Shown here: one piece after another, positions 12,301-23,051 of the stretch | Numbering within the stretch: position 1 is the stretch's first letter | Layout of the letters: every line of letters begins with the position of its first letter | NCBI RefSeq assembly: GCF_032854445.1 | Contig: NC_088295.1 | Location: 83,930,644-83,994,643, forward strand | From: Liolophura sinensis | Taxonomy: Eukaryota; Mollusca; Polyplacophora; Chitonida; Chitonidae | DNA: 64,000 bases | Reading direction: 5' to 3' | Position numbers and translations under genes: made by a program | The notes under the pieces: model-generated | The model's database searches: none | What the model was told of the DNA's origin: nothing | Seen by the model: the letters and a program-made list of their open reading frames with translations, nothing else

Positions 12301-13067
12301 ACATAGTTCTGCTCGACTTTAGTCAGTTATCTTACTTTCTATATGTATTGGGATCAAACGATTGGGTAGAGAAACCTAAAGAAAAGTTGTCTTTCTATAC
12401 TGGAGTAAAACATTAAATCATATATTTTTAATTAAGAGTTACTATGACACAAATTATATTTATTTATTTATTTATTTGATTGATGTTTTACGCCGTACTC
12501 AAGAATATTTCACTTATACGACGGCGGCCAGCATTATAGTGGGTGGAAACCAGGCACAGCTTGGGGGGAACCCACGACCATCCGCAGGTTTTTGGCAGAC
12601 CTTCCCACTTACGGCCGGAGAGGAAGCCAGCATAAGCTGGACTTGAACTCACAGCGACCGCATTATTTTATTCATACACGACAGTGTATATTTGATTGAT
12701 TTAGTAATTGTGTACACATGTTGACCGAATCAGCGATGTCACGTGATATTTTGGACCCACATAAGTATTGACATTTTATTCTACAGGTGACAACGGGACT
12801 CTGAAATCCGACAGGTGTAAAGCAGGTATGGACATGGACGAATGCTACAACAAGGTCTCGAAAGGCACCTTCAATGTGCCGTTCAGAGAACCTCCAGTAT
12901 TCCACTACGGCCTGAGTCACGTAGATATAGAGGTTGGACCGGCACAGAGGACCTTGACAAGCATCGTAGAGATCACTAGCACAGACTTCGCTATCCGTTG
13001 GGAATGTGAAAAACCAGCATTTTGCTATGGCACTGACATTAACTGGTTCGCATGTGGACTTGTGTAA
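9346..13067 (+). CDS. Secreted H-type-lectin-like protein, copy B (128 aa)
   Basis: Coding exons are 9346-9415, 9900-9935 and 12787-13067, joined by two phase-1 introns. Residues 1-28 are a signal peptide (MASVSIGSLSALALVLIIVC..) with likely cleavage after ANA. Then comes C-x4-C-x9-C-x8-C followed by the H-type-lectin-like domain: FNVPFREPPVFHYGLSHVDI, a central strand TSIVEITSTDFAIRWEC, and the end INWFACG. This copy keeps the most typical ending (NWFACG) and the GLxxxD element expected of H-type lectins, so it is the best candidate for real glycan binding. One sequon (NGT) lies just after the second cysteine. Extra cysteines in WEC and AFC could form an additional disulfide. Intron 2 is 2.85 kb and filled by a 32-bp minisatellite and SINEs. 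Family assignment by eye; a diverged secreted lectin of another class is the main alternative. Confidence 0.87.
10030..10405. repeat. Degenerate 32-bp minisatellite, block 1
   Basis: Repeating unit of about 32 bases of the form CCCATGTTCCTGTCTCATGC followed by GTCACGTTCAAT, roughly a dozen diverged copies. It lies in intron 2 of lectin-like gene B. Overlapping Ser/Arg/His-rich open frames here arise only from the periodicity. Confidence 0.88.
10412..10560 (+). repeat. SINE family A fragment inside the minisatellite
   Basis: Contains the family A blocks GCTAACGCAGCACAATAACC, CTATGCGATCGCTATGAGTT, CTCATGCTGGCTTCCTCTCC and GGTCTGCCATGCAG. It lacks both the extreme 5' head and the 3' tail. It separates the two blocks of the 32-bp array. 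Confidence 0.75.
10577..11200. repeat. 32-bp minisatellite, block 2
   Basis: Starts with about five near-identical units (ATGTTCCTGTCTCAAACGTC then GCATTTACTCTC), then diverges into a second subtype (CATGTTCTTGCCTTATGCTT then CCCGTTTACTCC). The two subtypes suggest successive local expansions. Stray unit-like pieces recur at 12025-12100. Confidence 0.9.
12108..12133 (+). repeat. Poly-G tract
   Basis: An uninterrupted G run followed by TCTGGGGGTG within intron 2 of lectin-like gene B. It could form a G-quadruplex on the sense strand. Length in the real genome may differ, since such runs are hard to sequence. Confidence 0.7.
12457..12664 (-). repeat. SINE family A
   Basis: Minus-oriented near-complete copy. 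On the + strand it runs from the TATTTATTTATT tail, through GTACTCAAGAATATTTCACT and GGCGGCCAGCATTATAGTGG, to GAAGCCAGCATAAGCTGGAC and the B-box region TTGAACTCACAGCGACCGCA. Only the box A end is missing. It lies close to the last exon of lectin-like gene B. Confidence 0.9.
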
Positions 13068-13071
13068 TAAA
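13066..13071 (+). terminator. Polyadenylation signal overlapping the stop codon of copy B
   Basis: The stop TAA (13065-13067) shares its two A bases with AATAAA at 13066-13071. Use of this hexamer would give a 3' untranslated region of only about 20-30 bases. Another AATAAA lies near 13171 as a possible alternative. Confidence 0.55.
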
Positions 13072-15148
13072 TACAGTCGATGCATGGAAGGAAAAAAAAA
13101 ACACTTATAATCTACAAATCCAAATGTCTACGTTTTCCGCTCTGGTTTGGCCTTGAGAGATACTGAGGCAAATAAAATATATAACGGTACTGTAAAAAAC
13201 CGAATATTCTCCAAAAATAATCAAGTTACTGAATTTCAAATGATTTTCGTTTATTTCTGCAATGAACTGTCTGCATGAAATTCCTCGATGTAAATAAAAC
13301 AGTTTAAACTTCATCCGAGTTCTTGTTTATTTCCTCAGCTTATGTGTTTCGTACATGCTAATGAAAAGTCTAAATATTGGGAAACGTGCAACTGGTCACT
13401 TTTCAATCATAATTCGTAACAAAAGTCAAACATCACAGGAAGAAAGACAGATTTGGAAATCAGAAGGTCGAATTGTGCGTCATGTGGGTAGTATACTAAG
13501 TACATTCAAATTTATCAATATTTATTCACTTGATAAATATTATAATCAGCCAGTTTCTACAACATTCAAAATATTAAAACGGATTCTGCGAATAAGACCT
13601 TGACGAGTTTGTTTCACCCGAGTTGATCTAGACTTTAGGACTATAGAGAGAAGCTCCGTATTTTGCAATTATTAACCTGACGAGAACTCTCTTCAGAATG
13701 ACACATTTTATGGGTCTACATTTAAAAAATATTACCATACCATTTGTATCTTTCTTTTTGTATTACGATTTTTTGCCTAATTTAGTGATCAAAGATAGCC
13801 GCCAAGCTGTGTCACCTACATTACTCTTTCAGTCTTTCAGGTAAAGTAAATAGCTACATCTAAATGTATTTACACAATATATTACAGTTTCTTAGAGCTC
13901 TAAGTGGCTTAATTTCAGGTATTATAGAATAATAATAAACGTATTAAGTCAGGGTTAATGACGAAATGTGCCACAAACTGACTGACAAATCACACAAGGT
14001 AATATTTGTTATAAAAGCTATTAAAGCATTTGTAATTAATGTAACATTATTTACAAACAAAGTAACATTCGACGTGCAAGGTGTGGCGAGGTGATGTGAC
14101 GCCAGTTGATTCGCGTTCCTTTTTTTACCTAAAGTTTCCATTTTAAGGCTTGACAGGTTAGCCCTGAAGATTATCAATTTGGGGTACCCTACTGACAAAG
14201 TTGGTTAACAGCAGGCATACTTGTTTTTGCGCTATTGTAATAACATCTAAGGTGAACGAAATAAATAATACGCAAAGTTACCAACACTTCCCATTCTTGT
14301 ATATACGTCCACTTCATTTTAAGCTAAACAGTTCTGCCCACCCACAGGGTCCGGGTGATGAAACATGTACATAGCACTGACAGAGTAGTGCAAATGACTT
14401 GACATCAATGTTCTTGTAAAAGCCACACGAGTAGAAAGTTCAGGACCATGGTTAATGGAATATACACGTTCATGAACAAATAGATTTTACCGCTTTCACT
14501 GTTCGTACATGGGGTCTGGATGACAATAAGTTCTCGGTGAACGCAGTCTATTTTTTCTGGAAGTCAACTTTCCCCCACCAATATGGCGTATATTATCCAC
14601 AGTATAGATCACCCGCGGGAAAGTTTGTCAGTAACTTGCCCAAGGACGATGATTTACCCTCGGGCACTTCGGTTTTCTCTACACATAAAACTGATCACAT
14701 TCGCGGAAATGAAAAATTCTTGATCATGGCGTTAAACAACGAACAAATAAATAAATAAAAACAGGGAATGCAGAAAATGAAATCAAGACGTACAAGTACA
14801 TATGTCCCCGGTTATGACGTCACTTCTTCAATATGTCTACATATATAACGGTTTCAGGAAATTAAAACAATAAGATAAAGTATGTCAAATGAATTCCACA
14901 TTGTCCATGAAAAGGGGGTCAATTTCCATTTTAGAATTTTCCGGCAAGTAAAATTCTTTGAAATATTGTCCTTTTCTGATAGCATTATTGTCAATGACTC
15001 TACTTCCGGTTTTTCAGCTTAATACACAATGGCTTCTAGACTCCTCCATTAAAAAGGAATATATATATAGCATTAGACATCTAACACGTATACGTCTGCT
15101 TCATTGGTTGTTTTCTGAGGCTTTAATGTTCCTGTTTTTCTATTTCAG
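13072..15148. other. Spacer between lectin-like genes B and C
   Basis: AT-rich spacer. The only recognisable element is a SINE-like 3' part at 14620-14760. An untranslated first exon for gene C must lie here, because exon 15149-15222 has an acceptor, but I could not pick it out. Confidence 0.5.
14620..14760 (+). repeat. SINE 3' part with AAATAAATAAATAAA tail
   Basis: The block TTCTTGATCATGGCGTTAAACA is followed by AACAAATAAATAAATAAA. This is organised like the family A tail but differs in sequence, so it may be another molluscan SINE subfamily. Confidence 0.5.
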
Positions 15149-15161
15149 GCCAACAGTCAGG

Positions 15162-17392
15162 ATGAATGGTGTGGTTAAGCTGGTGTTTGCAGCCGTGGTG
15201 CTCGCCGTCGCGATCTACTGCGGTAAGGTTGAAATTTGGAAAGAATTTGGGCGGAGTTTGCATGGCGACAGCCTGATTCCCGGCGGTGACGTTCACTTTT
15301 TCACGTGACGACGTCGATTTACGATAGAATGGATCTAACTAAACTTTATTATGGATGAAAATGATTACCTTAAGGTTAAGAACTAGAAGGAATGGCCTTA
15401 TTATAACAAACAAAGCAAAGCTCATATGAAACAATGAAATACATACAGAACGAGACTGATATTAGAGTCCTAAGACATTTAAGGAACCAGCCGGCGATGT
15501 AAAAGATAAGAAACAAACAGAATCAGTGCAGTGTTTATACCTATATCTAGTTCTTCAGACGAAGGTCTACCCGTCTGTCAATCTGTCGAATTCATTGCCA
15601 TCAACAAAACTTTGTCCTGGCAAGAATTTATTATATAAATGTAATATACCAGGGAGATACAATCTAGTATAGGGTCATGAAAGCATAATTGGTGATCAAC
15701 ATTCCTCATTATGTTCTTGATCAGAAATGTGTGTTTAATGCTCTTTTATCAAATATGTTTCAGGAGTGGAAGGTGTGTGCTTCCCAACGGGTGCAACTGA
15801 TTACAAATGTAAGTATTTTACCCATGCTGACTTCATATGGAGAAAAACGTAGAACATACCTTAAAAGCATTATTAATTGGCTTCTAAGATAACTTCAAGG
15901 TGAATTTTGTGGAAAACGCTGTTTAAGAATTTCTAACAAAACCTTAGTGTTTTTGTCGAGGGGACATTGTAGTAGCGTTTATAAAATTTATCAGTTCCTG
16001 TGAAGTCATGGACCCTAGCAGTTCAAACCCAAGTCAGGCACGTGAAAAATTGTTAAACGTGGGTAATCTTGATCTGTCCTCTCTTAGAGTTTCGTCTTAA
16101 AGTGTAATGCATCCAGGACAAAACATTCAGCATTATATCTATTTGGGAAGGTTTCATCGAAATAGTAGTCACTGCAATATAAGTGGAACACGATTGATTG
16201 CATGCGAGTGTACGTATTAAATACGTTAACATCATTTTCCTTTTATATCATAAGGAGCATGGTATAACGAAGTACTTTTCCTCACCCAAGTGTGACTCGT
16301 GTCCAAACTAAACTGTCCATAAAGCGTTAATGACCGTTACTTATTTGGTTTGTGCCGTACTCAAGAATATTTCACTTATTCGATAACGGTGCCCCAGATT
16401 ACTGTAGGCCAGAAAGGTTCCACACAGTTGAAAATCCAGGTTAGCCTTAAAATTTATTTGCAAGATATCGCCGAAGGAATTTACAGACATGTTAGCGACA
16501 CGATGACTGTATAAGCATATATGTGTCCATTTTATTAACATTTTGTATAGTCAAATGGAAGTTCAATGAATATAAATTTGAAGCCAGATTACAGGTGTCA
16601 AAGAAGCGTAGGTATAAACGTTGGCCTACACGCGTTTACACTGCTGTTTAAGCGTTTAGGCCTTTCGTTCGTTTAGGCCCTTCGGGGGTTGCTCATTTAT
16701 TTTGTGCAAACCTTATTTTGTACACGATATCAGTCTTATTAGTACATGCATGTATTAAGAGACAATAAACTTTCTATTCTCCATGAAGAACTGATGATGG
16801 GCTGCATTTTCCATTTAAATTGTTAAGAACGACGTAAAACCCCAAGCATGCATACATATACACATTTTCGTCAGTCTAAAGGATTAATAACTTTCCAATA
16901 ACGAATTTATCCGTAATCTGGAAAGGATTAATCTCTTAGAACGACGAAAACTTAGAGATGGGATTTAACGGTTGTCTTGAGGGTACATTTACTAAGATTG
17001 ATTAATATATACTCTGCTGCAAGGGGTTTAGTGAAAACCTATATGTATCATGACCACGAAATCATAAGCCATTTACCACCTGATCTGTAACCGTTTTGTT
17101 TTTTTAAGGTGAACACATCGTGATCACAAGTAAATTTTGCGACAAAGGCAAACCCATGGATCCTTGTTTCAACCGATTCAGGTACAACAACTTTACCCTG
17201 AACTTTTTCGAGACCCCAACGGTGATGGTTGGTTTGGAATCTTGGGATTTGGTTAACACCGCCGGAGCCCGCCTGGACCTCGACGTCGTGGACGTCACCA
17301 CGAAGAACGCCACTATAAGAATTCTATCTTGGAGTGACAGTCACTCGTTTAGTGCCCGTACAGTTCTATTCGCTTGTGGTTACGTTTACTAA
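15162..17392 (+). CDS. Secreted H-type-lectin-like protein, copy C (129 aa)
   Basis: Coding exons are 15162-15222, 15764-15808 and 17109-17392, with phase-1 introns as in copies A and B. A signal peptide covers roughly residues 1-24 (MNGVVKLVFAAVVLAVAIYC). The cysteine motif is C-x9-C-x10-C-x8-C; the first spacing is longer than in A and B because exon 2 is 45 bases. The lectin-like domain begins FTLNFFETPTVMVGLESWDL, has a central strand DLDVVDVTTKNATIRI and ends VLFACGYVY. Two sequons (NFT, NAT) are present. GLxSWD fits the H-type lectin consensus, but the Trp before the final I/F-A is replaced by Leu (VLFACG), so binding specificity probably differs from copy B. Likely expressed from its own promoter, with an unlocated untranslated exon upstream. 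Confidence 0.85.
16340..16410 (-). repeat. SINE family A tail fragment
   Basis: The + strand reads GTACTCAAGAATATTTCACT between a TTATTTGGTTTGTGCC start and GATAACGGTGCCCCAG. This is a diverged 3' end of family A, in intron 2 of lectin-like gene C. Confidence 0.7.
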
Positions 17393-17599
17393 ATCTCTGA
17401 TGATACTCTTTCGATGTCCTCTTTATCACCCCCGCCAAACCATTTGGCGCATTGACATTGTATTTAAACAAGTTGTACAGAACGAATATCTGCCTTGCTG
17501 TTGGTTTTCAATTCAGGGCTCGATAACACAAAGTAAATATATTGTGTTCTTTGTCTGTAATTTCTTAAAAATGTACACCAAAACTTTGTCGCATCAGAA

Positions 17600-17605
17600 A
17601 ATAAA
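17600..17605 (+). terminator. Polyadenylation signal of lectin-like gene C
   Basis: AATAAA about 208 bases after the stop codon of copy C, the first canonical hexamer in the downstream AT-rich region. Confidence 0.6.
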
Positions 17606-18238
17606 CTGTTAAAACTACACAAACTTTCTCGTTACTTTGTCCATCGGATCATGCGCCAATTTGTCGGGTAGCCTGTAAACAACTTCGTCTAAAAGCATGA
17701 ACGGAGAGCACTACCGGAGAGTTTCTATCTGAGTGATATCCCAAGATCTGTATGATCACCTTACAGAGTATCGATAAACCCTTCGTAACATCGTCGAGGT
17801 TGTGTATAATTAAACAATGAGCAAAAATACAAATGCACAAAGCAAAAATGCTATGTGGAACATACCTTGCGTCTTTTCATCAACATTGAAAACTGTTGAC
17901 TGCTTCTCTTTCCAATATTCCGTCCTATTTTCGTACTTCATGTACATTTTTTTAATTCTTGGTGGTTTGTGTTATACTTCGTTTTGGGAAATGGCTTTGC
18001 CATTATTGACCTGGAACGTCCTTATTGGTTTCCGGCTGGTGCACAAATGCCTATTTCGACGCATAGATTTATATTTTTGCTGAAGATACTTCTCCCTGCC
18101 AGATTCGCACAGTGGCCTTCAACCAGTTTCACAAGCCTTCGTCTGGTTATGTTTATGGTTATGGTTAAGGTAGGGAAAATGACGGCCTCAGCAGTTCCCG
18201 CTTTCCGAACTAAACCCTCTGGGCCGATTGCATAGAAG

Positions 18239-18332
18239 TGGAATAAGGGAAGTATAGCTTATTCCAGGTAAAAGTGCGCGCTTATACCACAGTTGGTAGG
18301 CATAACGCTGGCGTACGCACAACTGTGGTATA
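18239..18332. repeat. Two adjacent perfect hairpins
   Basis: First stem: TGGAATAAG (18239 onward) pairs with CTTATTCCA ending near 18266. Second stem: TATACCACAGTTG (18283-18295) pairs exactly with CAACTGTGGTATA (18320-18332), and its loop contains the palindrome GCGTACGC. They could be the ends of a fold-back element or a structured transcript. Confidence 0.6.
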
Positions 18333-18604
18333 TATTAACATTTATGCCTATCTGGAGTATGCACTGGAATGCTTCGCAATGGAATTGTTTGCTCTGCGGC
18401 CAGAGTTGCTTGTGTAAGTTATATATACCTGGGTGTACATGTAAGGAGTGGAATAATGCTGACAATACTTGTGTCCTATTGAATTGATACTACATGGCTC
18501 CAAATGATGGTAAGATAATTCTTTTCTTGAATGAATTGAAAAACCAATTTAAGGTTAACCCTGTGGTTTCTTTGGTCTTGCAGGTTGTGAAAACACATGC
18601 GAGC

Positions 18605-18985
18605 CATGAGTTTATTTATTGGATTATTGCTTAAAACCATATTCAAGAGCATTTCACCTGGAATATGATAGCCTATCAGTTTTATGGATTCAGGAAACTG
18701 GAGTGTCTAGGGACAACCAATCGTCTTTGTTTACACGGATGTAATCTCTCGTGTATGACATATACCTGTAGACTTGCATACCATATTGGCGGAAGACAAG
18801 ACGCCTTCACCAAGCTTTAGACGGTGTATACGGTCACTTTTTGTCATCAAAATCTCACGAACATGCAGTGGTAGAAGAGACTCTACAAATTCCCTGCCCA
18901 GGGTCAGGATTAAACTCTCACCCTGTATGTCTTAGTGATTGAAAGGCGTCTTAATAACTCGGCTAGATTGCCAACCCCCAGGTGG
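18605..18985 (-). repeat. Old tRNA-derived SINE
   Basis: In minus orientation the right end shows a tRNA-like head: TAGCCGAGTTATTAAGACG as box A and GAGTTTAATCCTGACC as box B. The left end carries the family A-like tail (TTTATTTATTGGATTATTGC, CATATTCAAGAGCATTTCAC). Strongly diverged. Confidence 0.6.
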
Positions 18986-19915
18986 TCATTCACAAAAACC
19001 AGATGGGTGTATCAACAACATCTAATAAGGTATTTTTTTCACCACTTGCACTCCAATCCCACAGAATAAAACTACACCGTGGAAAAATCTGGTTCTTCGT
19101 CTAGTTATGCACTGAATAGTTACCGAAACCCTTCGTTACTTGTATGTCGACATTAACAACATTTGCTTGATTTATGCCGTCACTGATGTTACGATTATGA
19201 ATGGAGAGAATTCCGCATAGCAGCAAGAGAACAACCTAGATCTGAAATCTTTTTCATTCTTCCCAGCTCAGCTTTCAGAAATGTGAGAGCCAAGTCCGGA
19301 ACATGGCTAACCCATCTCAGAGCTAGAGAACAACCGTATCTCGTTAATTAATAATTACCGTGTCCAGTATAATTGGCACACTATAACAAGCATCAAAGGC
19401 CCCAAAAATCCGTTTCCCAGGAGAAAGCTAGAGCAATATACGAAGCCGTGTGTTTGCCATGCTGGGTATAGGTCAAGTCCTGGTTATGTCCATTGTGTAA
19501 GTCGTCTTTGGTGTCTTGGGCATGGTAGTTAACTGAGGCAATACTGTAGGCCGAATTGACGCAACTGGGATTAGTCTGGCACAAGAAGACATCGTCGAAA
19601 AACAAAAGCTATCTTTTTAATGTTAGCTGATAGCAATCCCCAAACTTAAGCCAGTTTTGAAAATCAGAACTTAAGACGTTGCGGAGCCAAAGTGAAATGT
19701 ACGGCTTGGATAATCAGGAGCATTTTCAAAGCCAGCCATAAGGCTAATGTGGGACGAATGCTGATGAGTTAACTTTTCAACACCTCTTTAGTCTATATAT
19801 GTTGAAAAGCTGATGGTTTCTTTACTGCATATATTCCAGATTACTTAATCTACAGACCTAAAACAGTTTGTACTTTGAGAAAGTACGATACATTGGCCAC
19901 AGCATGCAGGGATTT

Positions 19916-20038
19916 AGTTAATCGGTAAAGTATGCTTATCAGCCCGCAATCTGTGCTCCAATCCAACTCCAGCTTTAAGTTAAAGCTGGAGTTAACCAAA
20001 ATCTGGGGTTGTATTAGAGCAGGAATGGCCGATTAACT
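19916..20038. repeat. Fold-back element with terminal inverted repeats
   Basis: Outer arms AGTTAATCGG (19916-19925) and CCGATTAACT (20029-20038) are exact inverses. The centre is a near-perfect palindrome, AACTCCAGCTTTAA-G-TTAAAGCTGGAGTT, with weaker pairing in between. Fits a MITE-like or hairpin element of 123 bases. Confidence 0.75.
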
Positions 20039-20357
20039 TTCTTGTTTAATACTTGACATGGTCTACCAGGGAATTATTATTTTGGAATGAAGTCCAAGAA
20101 CGTCAGAGCCTGAAGACCTACATGTATTTATAAGACTGTGGCCATATACTTATGCCATTGCAGTCTTTTATGGCTTTAGGAGACTTTTAGGTTATCCACC
20201 GGACTTTGGCAAGTTACTGAAGAACTTCTCCATATGGGAGATACAAATCTGCATGCTGGAAGTACTCTTCAATGAACATTAGGCTGCACAGGCCTGGCCA
20301 TGAGAAAACTGCTGACAAACTGTCGTCCTTTATCCTTCTTACCATTTTTTGTACGCA

Positions 20358-20567
20358 TTAGGCAAGTATTTATTTACTTATTTGATTGGTGTTTTACACC
20401 GTACTCAAGAATAATTCAATTATGCAATTATGGTGGGAAAAAGCCAGGCAGAGCCTGGGGGAAACCTACGACCATCCGCGGGTTGCTGCCAGACCTATCC
20501 ACATACGGCTGGAGAGGAAGCCAGCATGAGCTGGACTTGAACTCACCGCGACCCATTTAGGCAAGTA
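20358..20567 (-). repeat. SINE family A with 11-bp target-site duplication
   Basis: A minus-oriented copy (20369-20556) flanked on both sides by TTAGGCAAGTA (20358-20368 and 20557-20567). The flanking duplication directly shows retroposition. Internal blocks match the other copies, with small deletions around GCAATTATGGTGGG. Confidence 0.92.
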
Positions 20568-21177
20568 ACTGGAATGTTTAAGTATACTAGGATACAAATA
20601 ACCTATTTTATGGCAAGGTTTCACTCAGATTTCATGGCCAGCTCAGCTGAATTAATGACCTGACGATCGTAATCTGTCCCTATAAGCAGGGGATGAATGT
20701 GTAAATTCCGTGTCCAGGGATGGTTTAAAAGTCAAAAAACACAGAAATGCAGTCGTGGTTTGGTTTGGAAATGCATGAAATAACACTTTATTACATCCTC
20801 AGCAGTCATGTATTAACTGGCAAATTCTTAATGAAATGTTATTCCAGGTCAGTTACAGAGGAAAACAGCACTAATATTAACTCCACCCATCCTTCTTTCA
20901 AATTTAATAGACACACTGGGACAGAATGTGGCTAAAAAACTGGAGACCAGACCTTACACACACCATGTTAGAAGAGCTTTCACAGAGACAATATGGACAA
21001 ATGATGGAAAATTGACCAAATTAACCAAAACTTTGCCACTAAAAATTCTGGACTAATGTAGCGGCGTATATGGCAACCATTATTCAAACTGACACAACAG
21101 GACCTATATACAGCATTTTTCCAAGCTCTATATTAAGAGATATACATGTACACAAATTTCCTAGTTAATTCTGTTCC

Positions 21178-22956
21178 TTAATCCAGCTGTGGTCTTTCCT
21201 TGGGGAAGGTTTCCTTGGAATAGTCCCTGATAGGCGAGTAGAACTGTAAGCAAAAACAAAACATTCAGTCTTCTTAATAACTTGATCGGTTTGGGTACGA
21301 TGTACGTTATGAACATTTCACTTCATTCACTTTCTGTGTTGGAGGAAACCGGAATGCCTCTCATAAAGATTTCCCATATGCCACTCGTGGTGCTCAGATT
21401 TTTACTCAAAACGCAATCTCAACATGTATGCCAAATCATTGTAATACAAGTGCTTTTGAACAACTTCTTGCAATACCACTTTAATACAGTAGCTCCATGG
21501 GATGCTGTCTGAAGAACAGTAGAGGCAGGTGACATCACAAAAAATTTCTTAAATATGTTTATGCCTGTTTGTGGTTTCACTTAGTACTAAAATATAGTTC
21601 ATTTATATGACCCAGTGCTCTTGTTAACTTTTGTTCCTGATGGTTTTTTCCTCATCCATTTCAAACTAGCATGTAAAGCGAATAAGTAAAACAGTAAGTT
21701 GTTTAACTCTAGTTTTATTTTAAAATGTTTTAAATGCCATTAAAGAGCTTTGCCAGAGTTTCTATGTACCTGCAACACCCCCTCCCCAACCACCACCAAA
21801 AAAAAAACATGAAACAAATGATTTTTAGCTATTATATGTAATTGTCCTGATTTACTAATAAATTATTATTTATATGAAGGTCAAAGGTTGTTTCCTTCAC
21901 TGATAAATGTGTTATTTCACTCAAGTTAGATATCACTTCTGTTATTACATTTTGATATTTCACACCCAGACACCATGATGTCAAACTAGAACCAAGTTAT
22001 AATTTAAAATGTTAAACCCTTCTAAAGAACAAAAAAATCTGACAGACTGCCAAGATGAGGTGTAAATCTTTAGTGCGTCTGGCACAAGCAGGAAACTAAT
22101 AAAGAAAACTCAGTTCCGGACTACTTGACAACGCTTACACAGCCACCTTTCCAGGTCTGACATTATTGTAACTTTACAGCACTTACTGGCACGTGTCTTT
22201 TTTGATCTTTCATGTCACAAACTGGTTATGACACTATAACAATTGTGGCATCCCTTAAGTAAAAACATTTTAACACAACATTCAAACCCATAGACAATTC
22301 ATTTACCTTATACTGATCAGTTGGCTTCATTTTCAGGTAAGGCAACTGGTTGCTTTTCTTATTCCAGCTGAAATAAAGGAAAATAAATCTATGCAAGAAA
22401 ATGAACAGCACCTGTCTGGTGTATAAGTAAAGGTAGGAAACCATTGTACCTACATGTGTAGACCCTCATTTTAAGCCATAGTCATAGCAGTCAGAACAGG
22501 GGACATACATGTAATAAACAAAACACTGTTCTTTTCTTTATCTTTCAATATCATGGATCACTGGAAACTCCCTCTGAGGAATTCTTTTAAACAAAATTAA
22601 AAAAGCGAAGTGGTGACTGCTTTACATAAAATACCTTGAAATTGATATATTATTTATGATCAAATAAATGTTTTTCTTGATTTTATAATGTTGAATAAAG
22701 ATGGCATTTAATTTGGTCGAAGGAAGAACACTTTGGGGAAGGCACAAAGAGAATAAGTCTAAAATTTCTACCGACACAATACTCAAACCTGGTATATACC
22801 GATTATAAAGAAGTCTATGTGGTTTAAAGAATCCAATTTAACACATGCAAAAGTTCTGATCACTAACCTGGTATCGGGGTTCCTTGTAGCTAACCGAAAT
22901 AGATAACCAAAGGCTCCAATCATTCCCACACCAGTGCACACAAACAGCGGAATTAA
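21178..22956 (-). CDS. NDUFA4: Respiratory-chain subunit NDUFA4 (5' end missing)
   Basis: Minus-strand exons in transcript order: 22868-22956, 22307-22367 and 21178-21243 (stop TAA at 21178-21180). Phases agree (phase 2, then 0). The 71 residues seen start LIPLFVCTGVGMIGAFGYLF, a membrane segment followed by RLATRNPDTSW, then MKPTDQYK, and end FYSPIRDYSKETFPKERPQLD. This is the conserved NDUFA4/B9.8 family pattern (LIPLF..., RLA..NP..W, P.DQYKFYS..DYSK..K.RP). The family is about 81 residues, so only the first 10-14 (the KKHPS region) are absent. The protein is an inner-mitochondrial-membrane subunit now assigned to cytochrome c oxidase (complex IV). It lies divergent from PHF14. A donor-like ATGGCCAAG|gtaaag at 24331-24339 on the minus strand is one weak candidate for the first exon, but it does not encode the conserved N terminus. 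Confidence 0.88.
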
Positions 22957-23051
22957 CTGATAATACAAAACAACTGATTACCAGATCCATATACTCACTC
23001 ACAACAAAGTTAAGAACATTTTTCATTTCCAAAGGTTCACAAATAACGTTT

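Larger units (their letters stand above)
17606..21177. other. Repeat-rich spacer between lectin-like gene C and NDUFA4
   Basis: No supported gene. It contains twin hairpins (18239-18332), a short cysteine-rich open frame (18293-18487, see findings), an old SINE (18605-18985), a fold-back element (19916-20038) and a recent SINE with target-site duplication (20366-20556). The 3' untranslated region of the minus-strand NDUFA4 must extend into its right end. Confidence 0.55.
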
